Origin: HXMU1420-13 sp965228545
GTDB lineage: Bacteria > Bacteroidota > Rhodothermia > Balneolales > Balneolaceae
Assembly: GCA_965228545.1 (NCBI GenBank)
Contig: OZ245822.1
Span: forward strand, 3,534,001 to 3,598,000
Direction: 5' to 3'
Length of the DNA stretch: 64,000 bases
The notes under the pieces are model-generated. The model did not search any database, had not been told where the DNA came from, and worked only from the letters and a program-made list of their open reading frames with translations. Below, in pieces: positions 30,383-39,873 of the stretch. A program made the translations under genes and the position numbers. Numbering within the stretch: position 1 is the stretch's first letter; each line of letters opens with the position of its first letter.

Positions 30383-31081
30383 TTAGAATTCCATTCGTAA
30401 GTTTATGATTTCGAGTGTTGGTTGCAATCGTTGGCTCATTGAGTGATTATTAACCTGTAAAATGGGTGTTAATGAAGGATTCACTAATCCAATAGAGTGC
30501 CCATTTTCAAAATCAATGGTTGTAATTCCAGGGGCTAGTATCGTGTTTTGCTTATTAAAAGCAATTGGTTCGCTCGATCTTTGAGCAATCATAAACATAT
30601 CGACTAAACCAAATCCAAAGCCGATAAATGCGCCATATCCTATGCCATATTGCATAGCTTCAATAATAGGATCGTTAGAAACCAAACTCACTGATAGAGC
30701 TATAATACCCCCGGCAGCGGCCCCATAAAAGGTGTCCATTAGTGCAATAATTGAACTGTTGTTTCCATCGTTGAAAAAGCCGGAAACAAGTATTTGGCGA
30801 CCTTCACCGGTAACCACATCATACGCTCCCATGCTAACACCATACAATGTGCCTATGCCTAAACCTACCTGAAGGGCATACAAATCTTCAAGGTTTTTAT
30901 TGAATGGAGCATTTACTTTTTTATCGGTAACAAACATTGTAGCCCCACCAAGCACAACACCGTTAATGGCGCCATTTAACGTGTTGGAGCCAAGTATTTT
31001 TACGGATTGTGCATTAGAATCAGCGGTGCCTACATTTAGTATAAAGAAAACCCCTAAAAATAGTGATATAGATAATCTCAT
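30383..31081 (-). CDS. Secreted or membrane hypothetical protein
   Basis: 232 residues, family not recognised. A clear Sec signal peptide (hydrophobic residues 3-18, ending SNAQS) is followed by Gly/Ala-rich stretches (GAINGVVLGGATMFV, GLGIGTLYGVSMGAY, AAAGGIIALSVSLV, GYGAFIGFGFGLVDMF) that look like glycine-zipper membrane segments. The last 60 residues are polar and beta-like. It faces the SGNH hydrolase gene tail to tail with a 2-nt gap and is separated from the SDR gene by 41 nt in the same direction. Confidence 0.75.
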   Translation of the reverse strand: MRLSISLFLGVFFILNVGTADSNAQSVKILGSNTLNGAINGVVLGGATMFVTDKKVNAPFNKNLEDLYALQVGLGIGTLYGVSMGAYDVVTGEGRQILVSGFFNDGNNSSIIALMDTFYGAAAGGIIALSVSLVSNDPIIEAMQYGIGYGAFIGFGFGLVDMFMIAQRSSEPIAFNKQNTILAPGITTIDFENGHSIGLVNPSLTPILQVNNHSMSQRLQPTLEIINLRMEF

Positions 31082-31122
31082 AGTATTGATGATACTAGTT
31101 TAGTAATGATTGTGATTGAAAA

Positions 31123-31809
31123 TTATTCAGGATCACTGAAAGATATAGGTAAAATCTTACCGTTTATGAAGGTATGACCATTTAATGCAAAATCGGAAAT
31201 AAATTTCCCCATCTCAATTGGACTAACAGGAGCATTAAAATTTGGAAAGGCTTCTTTTTGCATTTCGGTTGAAACAGCTCCAAGTGCCAGGCAATTAACT
31301 GCAATTTCATCATCAGCAAATTCTAATGCCAGACACTCGGTTAAGATAGCCAGAGCCCCTTTACTAGCGCTATAGGCACTTAAACCCTTAAATTTTTTAC
31401 TATTTTGAACGCCGCCCATACTACCAATATTTACGATGTGGCTGTTCTTTTCCATTAGTGGTTTACAGGCCTGTATTAACTGAACTATCGAAAAAAAGTT
31501 TATTTCGAACAGCTGTTTCCAACTATTTATTTTCGTATCCATGAAAGGAGTGTTTTCTAAGGTGGCTGCATTATTTATGATAATATCTAAATGATTGAGC
31601 TTACTTAGTGCCTTGCGTACAATATTGAGCCCTTCTTCGGTAGATAAATCGGCCGATACCGGAATTATGTGATGGTTGGAATCTGCCAAAGATTGTAGAG
31701 AAGTGGCTGAACGAGCAACAGCAAGTACGGTATGGCCTTGCTGAGCCAACAATTGGCTTGTTTGATATCCTATTCCTTTACTTGCGCCGGTAACTAAACA
31801 ATTTTTCAT
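31123..31809 (-). CDS. Short-chain dehydrogenase/reductase (SDR)
   Basis: 228 residues from the ATG at 31809; the open frame runs 28 codons further upstream but that part is not SDR-like. The Rossmann motif TGASKGIG (7-14), NNAA (79-82), serine in NIGS (130) and the catalytic Tyr146-x3-Lys150 (YSASK) are all present: a classical SDR using NAD(P)H. The substrate is unknown. It is divergent from hisC with a 100-bp gap. Confidence 0.9.
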   Translation of the reverse strand: MKNCLVTGASKGIGYQTSQLLAQQGHTVLAVARSATSLQSLADSNHHIIPVSADLSTEEGLNIVRKALSKLNHLDIIINNAATLENTPFMDTKINSWKQLFEINFFSIVQLIQACKPLMEKNSHIVNIGSMGGVQNSKKFKGLSAYSASKGALAILTECLALEFADDEIAVNCLALGAVSTEMQKEAFPNFNAPVSPIEMGKFISDFALNGHTFINGKILPISFSDPE

Positions 31810-31909
31810 ACAGTAAAATAGGCAATAAAAAGGGTTCGCATCAAAAGCGAAATACTGTGAGAGAGAAAGTGAGAACATCGCTATCTTTAACAAAAAGTTG
31901 GAGTAATTT

Positions 31910-33034
31910 ATGAGTATCAGAAAATCACTTGTTCCGTTTAATATCGAGGAATTGAAAGCCTATGTGCCGGGTAAAACTATTGTCGAGGTACAAGAGCACT
32001 ATCAGCCTGCACGAATTTCAAAATTGGCTTCGAATGAAAACAGACTAGGCCGTAGCCCAAAAGTTGATGAAGCTGTAAATAATGCGCTTAGTATTGTTCA
32101 TGATTATCCAGATCCAGCAGCAAGGGCACTTCGCACAGAAATTGCAGAACGTTACTCCTTTAACATGAACCGTATTATGTGTGGTGCCGGTTCAGAAAGC
32201 TTGCTGGCGGGTTTATGTCGCACCTTTTTCCAAAATAAAGAAAACTTGATTACAGCGGATGCGACCTTCATTGGGATCTATGTGCAGGCAAAAATTCGTG
32301 GAATTAAAGTAAAACGAATCCCTCTTACAAATGCATATAAGTTCGATATAAAAGGTATTGTGAATGCAATTGATGAGCATACTAAGATGATTTATATCGC
32401 CAATCCGAACAATCCAACAGGTACATACATCACAAATAATGAATACCAGTGGTTGTTGCAGCAAGTTCCTAAAGATGTATTAATTGTGATGGATGAAGCC
32501 TATTTCGAGTATGCGCATACGATTTCAGATTACCCCGATGTGCTATCAAATCAACCAGAAAATGTGATTATTCTACGAACATTTTCGAAAGGTTATGGAC
32601 TTGCAGGTTTTAGAGTTGGGTATGCAATTGCAGAGCCTCATTTAATCAATTATTTGATGAAAACGAGATTAGCATTTGAGCCTGGAACACTTGGCCAAGC
32701 TGCTGCTTTGGCAGCCTTTAATGACCACAATTTTATGCAAACTAGTACTAACATTGTGGAAGAAGGAAAAAGAGATTTATATCATTTTTTTGATAAATAT
32801 TCGGTGAGTTATGCTCCTTCAGCCGCAAATTTTATAATGATTGAAATGCCAGATGAAGAAACTGCTGAATATGTGACCCTCGAAATGCTTAAAAAAGGGG
32901 TAATTCTTAGGCGGATTAATGCTTTTGGCTTGCCACAGTGTATCAGAATTACAATAGGTTTACCAGAGGAAATGGAGCATTTCAAAACGGCTTTTAAAGA
33001 AATATACTTAAACAGTTCTCGCTCAATCGATTAG
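31910..33034 (+). CDS. hisC: Histidinol-phosphate aminotransferase-type PLP enzyme
   Basis: 374 residues. Class I/II aminotransferase: NPNNPTG (165-171), DEAYFEY (195-201) and the PLP lysine K227 in TFSKGYGLAGFRVGY. These match HisC, which converts imidazole-acetol phosphate to histidinol phosphate; related enzymes act on aromatic amino acids, and no other his gene is nearby, so the substrate is not certain. GGAG lies 6 nt before the ATG, and TATCTTTA (31882-31889) resembles the -7 promoter element. Confidence 0.85.
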   Translation: MSIRKSLVPFNIEELKAYVPGKTIVEVQEHYQPARISKLASNENRLGRSPKVDEAVNNALSIVHDYPDPAARALRTEIAERYSFNMNRIMCGAGSESLLAGLCRTFFQNKENLITADATFIGIYVQAKIRGIKVKRIPLTNAYKFDIKGIVNAIDEHTKMIYIANPNNPTGTYITNNEYQWLLQQVPKDVLIVMDEAYFEYAHTISDYPDVLSNQPENVIILRTFSKGYGLAGFRVGYAIAEPHLINYLMKTRLAFEPGTLGQAAALAAFNDHNFMQTSTNIVEEGKRDLYHFFDKYSVSYAPSAANFIMIEMPDEETAEYVTLEMLKKGVILRRINAFGLPQCIRITIGLPEEMEHFKTAFKEIYLNSSRSID

Positions 33035-33228
33035 TTCCTAAATTATTAAATGGTTAACCATCGATTTTTTTTTCACGATTTTGAGAGTGAAAAAAGTATA
33101 ATAGAGCATATAATTAACCATAGCACTATTGTTGCAAGCCAGATGAAGCTTTGTTACATGATTTTTTTCTAATAATTGAGGCGAGAGATTTCTTTCTCTG
33201 TGTAGTAAGTTCTTATTAAAAAAAGTCG
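33035..33228. other. Intergenic region after hisC with A/T hairpins
   Basis: ATGGTTAACCAT (33050-33061) is a perfect palindrome followed by CG and nine Ts, a weak candidate terminator for hisC. TTTTTTCAC (33068-33076) can also pair with GTGAAAAAA (33087-33095). The rest must carry the promoter for the histidine kinase gene; none is obvious. Confidence 0.4.
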
Positions 33229-35031
33229 TTGAATCTGGGTAAGAAAATAGTTCTGAGCTTTTTCTCAATTAGCTTATTAATAGCTGCTATAGGCATCACT
33301 TCTAATAAGTATAGCAACTCGCTGCAAAAGCAATTGGTTTCGGAGAATGCTACCGTTACTCGTATGGTAGAACTAACCGCATCTATCGAAACATATTTAT
33401 ATCAATCGCTATTTACGTTATCATCGTTAAACGCCGTCGAAGAGGTAGATTCAGAGCAAATTACATTCGATGAGCCGAATGCAGAAATGCTAACCGAACG
33501 CTTTGAATATAATATCGGGCATGTTAAACAGTCTTTTGATGCCCTTGAGCAATTAATTTCTATTAACGTAGGAGACGATTTTGTTGCGATCAATGAATTA
33601 ATTACAGAATGCGATGAGCGTTTTTTCCTTTACGAACAATTGAGCCTTGAGTGGTTAGACTTATTGAGTGAAGATGGAGAGCAAAGCTCTACCTTTTTTA
33701 CTACTTCGATTAGCCCTTATTTCAGGGTAAATATTTTGCCTATTATCTCAGATTTGCGCGAAGAGGTGATACGTCAGCAGATCACAGAAAATGCACGCCT
33801 TGATGCACAGATACAGTTTTCAGGTTATGTCATTATTTTTCTTTCGGCTATTCTGCTGCTTATAAGTGTGGGTATTGCCTTTTATTTGTATCGATCTATT
33901 GCAAATCCACTCAAGACTTTGAGTAAAAGTGCAGAAGCACTGGGTGCGGGTGACCTTGATCAACAGGTTGAAATAAAAAACGATGATGAGATCGGCGAGC
34001 TGGCCAAAGCTTTTAACAAAATGGCCCTTAACCTGCGAAAGCGAACGTTGGCTAGAGATTATTTGGATAGTATTATCGAGTCGATTAATGAAGCGCTCTT
34101 GGTAACAGATGATCACCATCACATTGTAGGATGTAATAAAGCTGCATTAAGCATGCTTAAATTGGAACGGGCAGAACTCATCGATCGTCCATTGAGGTCG
34201 GTATTCAGTGGGGAATTAGATTTACAAACTACGGGCGCTTCTCACACAATTACTAATTTAGAAACCGAAATAATTGTATCTGATGGCCAAAGAGTTCCTA
34301 TTTTATATTCGCAAAGTGACCTTTTAAATGCCAAAGAAGAGGTGGTTGGTAAAGTGGTGGTTGCTACCGACATCACACAAAGAAAAATGGCCAACGAACA
34401 GATTCGGAAGAGTTTAGACGAAAAAAATATTCTACTAGCCGAAATACATCATCGAGTAAAAAATAACCTCGCTGTAATTTCAGGAATTCTTCAACTTCAG
34501 CAGCAATCCACTTCAAATAATAGAGTAAAAGAGGTGTTAACCGAAAGTCAAGCGAGGATACAGTCTATTTCGTTAGTACACGAACGGCTTTATCAAAGTG
34601 AAACTCTAGCAAATATCGATTACGATATCTATGTGGAGGATTTACTGCACGAACTGGCCAATAATACGTTGTTAAATAATAGAGAAGTTTCGCTGCTGGC
34701 TGATGTTTCAAGTGTAAATCTTGACTTAGTGAAAGCAGTACCCTGTTCTTTGTTGTTGAACGAGATTATCATCGATCGGATCAAGCACGCGTTTAAACAT
34801 GGGGAATCTGGATTTATAAAAGTGATGTTGCATCAGCAAAATACCGAAGTTACTATGAGTGTGGTTCATAACGGAAGCAATGCCAGAGGATTTGGAGCCA
34901 ATCCCAAACAAACATTGGGGCTTACCCTCATACAAACGTTAATTAAACAAATTCATGGTCAATATTCCGAAATTCGATCACCTGAAAATGCCACTGAACA
35001 AATCAATATCAGTTTTCTATTAAACGAGTAG
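33229..35031 (+). CDS. Sensor histidine kinase (HAMP-PAS-HisKA_2), atypical ATP-binding domain
   Basis: 600 residues from a TTG start, chosen because the first transmembrane segment (7-24) begins right after it. Periplasmic sensor 25-198, TM2 199-221, HAMP 222-272, PAS about 276-385, HisKA_2 with EIHHRVKNNLAVISG (phospho-acceptor probably H408). The ATPase domain departs from the family: the N-box is NEIIIDRIKHAFKHG, with Asp at position 516 where a second Asn is usual, and the G1 box reads VVHNGSNARGFG, with His instead of the adenine-contacting Asp. Two related kinases at 43300 and 46510 keep both residues. No response regulator is adjacent. It converges with the alkD gene (5-nt gap). Confidence 0.88.
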   Translation: MNLGKKIVLSFFSISLLIAAIGITSNKYSNSLQKQLVSENATVTRMVELTASIETYLYQSLFTLSSLNAVEEVDSEQITFDEPNAEMLTERFEYNIGHVKQSFDALEQLISINVGDDFVAINELITECDERFFLYEQLSLEWLDLLSEDGEQSSTFFTTSISPYFRVNILPIISDLREEVIRQQITENARLDAQIQFSGYVIIFLSAILLLISVGIAFYLYRSIANPLKTLSKSAEALGAGDLDQQVEIKNDDEIGELAKAFNKMALNLRKRTLARDYLDSIIESINEALLVTDDHHHIVGCNKAALSMLKLERAELIDRPLRSVFSGELDLQTTGASHTITNLETEIIVSDGQRVPILYSQSDLLNAKEEVVGKVVVATDITQRKMANEQIRKSLDEKNILLAEIHHRVKNNLAVISGILQLQQQSTSNNRVKEVLTESQARIQSISLVHERLYQSETLANIDYDIYVEDLLHELANNTLLNNREVSLLADVSSVNLDLVKAVPCSLLLNEIIIDRIKHAFKHGESGFIKVMLHQQNTEVTMSVVHNGSNARGFGANPKQTLGLTLIQTLIKQIHGQYSEIRSPENATEQINISFLLNE

Positions 35032-35036
35032 ACAGC

Positions 35037-35771
35037 TCAAACAGTGCCGGATAAGAACTGCTGACGCGTGGGGTGATCAAATTTCTCGATGGCATACCGA
35101 AGCATAGTGCGGGGCATCTTTTTGTACCGATCATCTTCAAGTAAAAAGGCAAGCTCTACATCGTAATCGAGATTTCCAATTTCGCGAAGTATCCAACCAA
35201 CTGCTTTTTGGATCAATTTGTGAGAATCGGAGAGGAGTAGATCAGAAATACGTAAAGCATCTTCAAAATCGCCTTTTTTAATAAAGTGAAGGCAAGTTAT
35301 AATTGAAATTCTGCGCTCCCAAACGCACTTTGATGCTGCAAGTTCGTACAGAAGTGAGCGGTCATTATTTTTTAAATATTCCCCTAAAATAAATCGGCAG
35401 CTTACATCAACCAAATCCCAATTATTTACGTGAATTAAGTGTGCCAGATAAAAATGGGCATATTCATTACGCTCTTGCAAATTAGCTTTTTCTGCTTTGT
35501 ACACCAATATGCACAGGCCCATGTGGCGTACATCATGCACCGGATGAGAAATCAGAATCGAGAGTTCAGCCAAAGAGATACTCAGATGCTTCTTGGCGAT
35601 TTTTCTTTGATCGGGGACAGAAACACCCCAAAAGATGTCGCTCTCGGCATATTCACCTTTTTGGGTTTTGAAGTAACGCTTCATCTTTTCCGCTTTATTT
35701 GGATCAGACAGTACTTTGAGCTCAGAAATCAGAAGCTTTGCATTTGGAATTGATGAGTCGGAGTTACTCAT
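35037..35771 (-). CDS. alkD: DNA alkylation repair protein, AlkD-like
   Basis: 244 residues, all helical HEAT-like repeats. AlkD-type glycosylases excise N3- and N7-alkylated purines without base flipping. YFKTQKGEYAESDIFWGVSV, NNWDLVD (116-122, containing the catalytic-type Asp) and WERR (151-154) are the family's conserved blocks. Its start overlaps the stop of the large propeller gene by 8 nt, though the two have no obvious shared function. Confidence 0.9.
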   Translation of the reverse strand: MSNSDSSIPNAKLLISELKVLSDPNKAEKMKRYFKTQKGEYAESDIFWGVSVPDQRKIAKKHLSISLAELSILISHPVHDVRHMGLCILVYKAEKANLQERNEYAHFYLAHLIHVNNWDLVDVSCRFILGEYLKNNDRSLLYELAASKCVWERRISIITCLHFIKKGDFEDALRISDLLLSDSHKLIQKAVGWILREIGNLDYDVELAFLLEDDRYKKMPRTMLRYAIEKFDHPTRQQFLSGTV

Positions 35772-38700
35772 CTTTCTCGAAAAACGTTTCTCTACTCAAA
35801 AAGGTGATGTACTCTTTTCCGGCATCAGCCAGCCTTTGCTGAATCACATCATTAAGCTGAGTTGAAGCTAATAAAGTATCCACTTCCTTACCGTGTTCAA
35901 CGATTTCATTATTTAAAACCTCAAGGGCTACAATTTGAGTTTGTGTAGGACTACCTTGATAATTTACGATCGAACCGTAAATTGTAGAAATGCGCTCACG
36001 TAGTTTTTCCTCACCGGTAATGCCTCCGGTTTGTGTGGCAACTAACTTTTTATGGATGTTATTAAGCAAGGCGTAAAACTCTTCTAAATTAGTGGTTAAT
36101 GAGGCATCCAATGTTGAGTCTGATAGTAACTTATCGATCTGATCCATCACATGAACGGCTTTGCCGTCTGTAAAACCAAGCTCGCCCAGCATGTTATACG
36201 CACGATTTACCGCTTCCAGTCGTACTCTTCGATCTTCTTCGGTGTGGCGCGAATCGGGATCGAATTGAAGATGAATTTTGCTTTCAAACACTTCATCGCC
36301 CTTAATAAGCTTAATGGTATAGGTTCCGGGTGGATAAGCCGGGCCAAACAGTGCACCGAAGGTGAGCGTGTTAGAGCGAGGCACTTTGGGTGGATCTTTG
36401 CGGATGTTGAATGATACCCGATTGATGCCTTTGCGTTTACCGGCGGGTAATTTTTTTAAGAAGTTGCCCTCTTCATCATAAACCTCTAGAAACATATCGC
36501 CAAAAATGTGCCTGCGTTTCAGGTAATAGGTTATCTCAGCGGTTTGGGAAGGGTTATTCCCAGAAAACTCACCATCCCCGGAAAACGTCTGCTCAAAGCC
36601 TATGGGACCGGAGATGAGAAAAGGCTTCATTGGTAGAAAAGCAACGTCCTTTTGAAGTAATTCGGTAGAGATGCCTCGAAGCGGAGAAATATCATCAATA
36701 ATCATGATGCCCCGGCCATGAGTTCCGAGCACTAAATCTTCTTCTTTGGGATGAATTACCAAATCGCGGACAGACACTTTGGGAAGATTTCCTTTAAAAC
36801 GTACCCAGTTTTCACCTCGGTCGAAAGAAACATACAGTCCGTACTCGGTTCCTAGAAAGAGTAAGTTTTCGTTTACTAAATCTTCGATAATTTTATGAGC
36901 ATAACCTTCAATATTATCGTCGGTAATCAGTGTCCAGTTTTTGCCGTAATTATCAGTTCTGTACACAAAAACTCCCATATTACCCACTCTATGTGCATCA
37001 ACGGTTACATAGGCACGCGCTTTGTCGAATTTACTGGCGGTTACACTGCTAACCCAAGCATCTTTGGGATAATCAGCGATATTTTTAGAAACTTCGATCC
37101 ATGTATCACCACCGTTTTGGGTTAGCTGAATGTTTCCGTCGTCGGTTCCAACCCAGATAATATTTTTATCAAATGGCGATTCGCTGATATCGAAAATAGT
37201 GGTATTGTTTTCGGCTGTAGAGTTGTCGATAGTGATTCCGCCACTTTCGCTCTGCTTTTGTTTCTCGGGATCATTTGTTGTAAGGTCGCCTGATATGCGA
37301 GTCCAGCTATCGCCCATATTTTCAGAAATATATAGATACTGAGCACCTATGTATAAGCGTTCGCCATCGGGACTAAATAGTATCGGGGTATTCCAGTTAA
37401 ATCGAAGTTCATCAGTGTTCTCTTCTTTCAGTGGCTTGATGTCTTTCGATTCGCGAGTATCTCGGTAAGACCTGCGAACATTTCCGCCCTGACTTTGCCA
37501 AAAAACGATATTAGGATCATCCGGAGCAGTAAATACATTAAAACCATCGCCGCCGCCCAGGTTTACCCAATCTTTATTTTCGATACCACCCGGACTTTCA
37601 TTCGGAGCGGCCCAAGATCCATTATCTTGCAACCCACCATATACCCAGTAAGGCTGCTGGTTATCTACATTTACATGATAAAATTGAGAAATTGGTAAAT
37701 CTCTGCTGAACTGCCAAGTTGCTCCCCCATCGTTCGACATATATAAACCACCATCGGTACCTAAATACAACCGCCGATTATCTTCGGGGCTTACGTAAAG
37801 AGCATGGTGATCAACATGAATATTCCCGCCGCCGGCAACACCACCACCAGCAAAAGTTAATCGAAAAGTTTCGCCGGCATCGGTGCTTACATTAATGTTA
37901 AAACTTGGTTTATAAACCGTATTCGAATCTATGGGATCGGCATAAATATTGGAGAAATAAAAAGGGCGTTCTTTTACAGCTGTAGTGCTGTTTTTCTTTT
38001 TCCAGGTTTGGCCATGGTCATCCGAACGGTACAAGCCACCTTTTTCTTTAGCTTCGATTAATGCATAAACCCGTCCTTCAACAACAGGAGAAACACTCAC
38101 GGCTATCCGCCCTAATTCCTCTTCAGGCAACCCCTCTCCTGAGAGTTCGATCCATGATTCGCCCCCATCGGTTGATTTGTACAATCCGCTTCCAGGACCA
38201 CCAGATCGAAAAGTCCATGCTTTTCTACGAAAATCCCACATACCTGCATATAGAACATCAGGGTTATTTGGGTCTATGCTTATGTCGGCTGCGCCGGTGT
38301 TTTCATCCACAAAAAGAACGTTCTCCCAAGTGTTACCGCCATCCATTGTCCTGAAAACCCCACGTTCCTGATTAGGAGCCCATAGCGTGCCCAATGCAGC
38401 AACAAATACTATATTTGAATTTTTGGGATGGACAATGATTCTGCTAATACGTTCTGTTTGGTCCAACCCCTTAAAGTTCCAACTTTCGCCACCGTCGGTA
38501 GTTTTATAAACGCCCTTACCAATAGAAACACTGTTTCTTGTCCATGGCTCGCCGGTTCCAACCCATAAAGTATCGGGGTGATTCTGATCTATTGCAATTG
38601 CACCAATCGACATAACGTAATCGTCGAACACTGGTTCGAAGCTAAGCCCACGATTCTTTGATTTCCAAACACCACCGCTTGCAGCGCCTATATAAATGAT

Positions 38701-38871
38701 GCGATCGTCTGAGTTTACGGCGTCGAGAGCTGCTATTCGCCCACTCATTACTGCTGGTCCAATCTGCCTTGCTTCAATAGCACCAAAAGTGTTTGAATTT
38801 ATACGTTGTGCTTGTGTAGGGAGAGCGAGGAGTAGACAAAACAAGCCGGAAAAAAGTAATCGATTACCCAT
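35764..38871 (-). CDS. Secreted sortilin/VPS10-like Asp-box propeller protein
   Basis: 1035 residues from the ATG at 38871 (an in-frame TTG four codons upstream is less likely, since the signal peptide starts at MGNRLLFSGL and ends LPTQAQ). I count eleven Asp-box-like repeats of the type S/T-x-D-x-G-x-T-W (for example TTDGGESW, TMDGGNTW, STDAGETF, TDNYGKNW), enough for a 10-bladed or a double propeller as in VPS10/sortilin proteins. The last 250 residues are a beta-rich module with PPGTYTIKL and a helical end. Such proteins are often annotated as glycosyl hydrolases, without proof of activity. It is exported; no T9SS tail is seen. Confidence 0.85.
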   Translation of the reverse strand: MGNRLLFSGLFCLLLALPTQAQRINSNTFGAIEARQIGPAVMSGRIAALDAVNSDDRIIYIGAASGGVWKSKNRGLSFEPVFDDYVMSIGAIAIDQNHPDTLWVGTGEPWTRNSVSIGKGVYKTTDGGESWNFKGLDQTERISRIIVHPKNSNIVFVAALGTLWAPNQERGVFRTMDGGNTWENVLFVDENTGAADISIDPNNPDVLYAGMWDFRRKAWTFRSGGPGSGLYKSTDGGESWIELSGEGLPEEELGRIAVSVSPVVEGRVYALIEAKEKGGLYRSDDHGQTWKKKNSTTAVKERPFYFSNIYADPIDSNTVYKPSFNINVSTDAGETFRLTFAGGGVAGGGNIHVDHHALYVSPEDNRRLYLGTDGGLYMSNDGGATWQFSRDLPISQFYHVNVDNQQPYWVYGGLQDNGSWAAPNESPGGIENKDWVNLGGGDGFNVFTAPDDPNIVFWQSQGGNVRRSYRDTRESKDIKPLKEENTDELRFNWNTPILFSPDGERLYIGAQYLYISENMGDSWTRISGDLTTNDPEKQKQSESGGITIDNSTAENNTTIFDISESPFDKNIIWVGTDDGNIQLTQNGGDTWIEVSKNIADYPKDAWVSSVTASKFDKARAYVTVDAHRVGNMGVFVYRTDNYGKNWTLITDDNIEGYAHKIIEDLVNENLLFLGTEYGLYVSFDRGENWVRFKGNLPKVSVRDLVIHPKEEDLVLGTHGRGIMIIDDISPLRGISTELLQKDVAFLPMKPFLISGPIGFEQTFSGDGEFSGNNPSQTAEITYYLKRRHIFGDMFLEVYDEEGNFLKKLPAGKRKGINRVSFNIRKDPPKVPRSNTLTFGALFGPAYPPGTYTIKLIKGDEVFESKIHLQFDPDSRHTEEDRRVRLEAVNRAYNMLGELGFTDGKAVHVMDQIDKLLSDSTLDASLTTNLEEFYALLNNIHKKLVATQTGGITGEEKLRERISTIYGSIVNYQGSPTQTQIVALEVLNNEIVEHGKEVDTLLASTQLNDVIQQRLADAGKEYITFLSRETFFEKDE

Positions 38872-38887
38872 ATATGTACCCAAGAAT

Positions 38888-38918
38888 TAGAAAAAAAGAA
38901 ATGCCGGCATGAACCGGC
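38888..38918 (-). terminator. Rho-independent terminator after the LolA-like gene
   Basis: Read on the reverse strand, GCCGG-6 nt-CCGGC (38918-38903) is followed by a T-rich run (complement of 38889-38895). It lies 10 nt after the stop of the gene at 38929-39669. Confidence 0.6.
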
Positions 38919-38928
38919 TATTTAATAG

Positions 38929-39669
38929 TTAGTTGTCTGAACCAGGTTTTTTAAAGTAGGAGTCTTCAACTTCAGGATTTACAATCACTTCATTTACAGT
39001 GATTTGCATAGCGGTATTACCCATTACTTTTGTTTCGATACTGTGAGCAACGGCAAAACCATTCACCATTTTATAATTACTCAGAAATTGTTCTTGCTCA
39101 AATTCCTGCCCTTGCATTGTAGTTTTAGATGTAATTTTGATAGGTACATAGGCTTCAGTGTCAAGAAAATAATAGAGTACATCGCCAGATTTCATGGTGA
39201 GTTTAAGTTTATAGGTTTCGGTACCTTGCACATCTTCCATGCCTTCGAGTTCAAGTGAGTGTCCTTTTTCTGCGTAGTTGTAAAGGGGGCCGTCTAAGTC
39301 GGCTTGTTGCATTGCTTCCTTGAGTTGGTCTTCAGGCAAATCTATTGGATCGATTGAACCTGTCCAAGGTTGTAAAGCCCAACCATTGGTTCCATCATAA
39401 GCCATAAAAACAGCTTCGGCTCCGCCAATATTTGCGTTAATTCGCATCATATTTGGGCGTTTCATTACCATAGTCATTGGAATGGATAAACCTTGAGTCA
39501 TGATTGTGCCGGTATTTTTGATGGTTTGTACATCAGCAAGGTTTTCTTGCCCCACTACTTCAAAATGAGCTTCCAGTATTTCTTCCAACGATTCATCTTG
39601 GGCAAAAGCATGTACCGAACAAAAAGCGATTAGAAGTATGAGCGTAAAAATTGATTGAATGCGTTTCAT
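38929..39669 (-). CDS. Exported LolA-like outer-membrane lipoprotein-sorting family protein
   Basis: 246 residues from the ATG at 39669, where a good signal peptide starts (MKRIQSIFTLILLIAFCSVH, ending AFAQ). The frame is open 20 codons further up but that part is not signal-like. The mature part has the half-barrel pattern of LolA/LolB-type folds: repeated beta strands, YDGTNGWALQPWTGS, a YYFLDTEAYVPIKI strand and KTTMQGQEFEQE. This is a common Bacteroidota family of unknown ligand. It stands alone with its own terminator. Confidence 0.7.
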   Translation of the reverse strand: MKRIQSIFTLILLIAFCSVHAFAQDESLEEILEAHFEVVGQENLADVQTIKNTGTIMTQGLSIPMTMVMKRPNMMRINANIGGAEAVFMAYDGTNGWALQPWTGSIDPIDLPEDQLKEAMQQADLDGPLYNYAEKGHSLELEGMEDVQGTETYKLKLTMKSGDVLYYFLDTEAYVPIKITSKTTMQGQEFEQEQFLSNYKMVNGFAVAHSIETKVMGNTAMQITVNEVIVNPEVEDSYFKKPGSDN

Positions 39670-39782
39670 AGAATAGTTGATTGGTTTATAGATCTGTTCC
39701 AAGTAATCCATTAATAGATATACATGCAACGCTCGATTTTAAAATGTTCGCCTTAAGTAAGTAAATCAGAGTTTAAGTTCAC

Positions 39783-39813
39783 AAAAAAACCCTCACCAAA
39801 TGGCGGGGGTTAA
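39783..39813 (-). terminator. Putative terminator after the PD40-amidohydrolase gene
   Basis: On the reverse strand an imperfect stem (CCCCGCCA with TGGTGAGGG) is followed by seven Ts (complement of 39783-39789). It lies about 60 nt after the stop. Confidence 0.55.
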
Positions 39814-39873
39814 ATGCTAAGTAATTGTTAATTAATTGAAAATCGACAGTGCAGATAAGTGAAGCCTTTAACT

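Noticed and set aside
31810..31893. 28-codon N-terminal extension of the SDR
   Set aside because: The Rossmann motif begins six residues after the ATG at 31809, which is normal for SDRs; the extension is Cys/Phe-rich and unlike the family.
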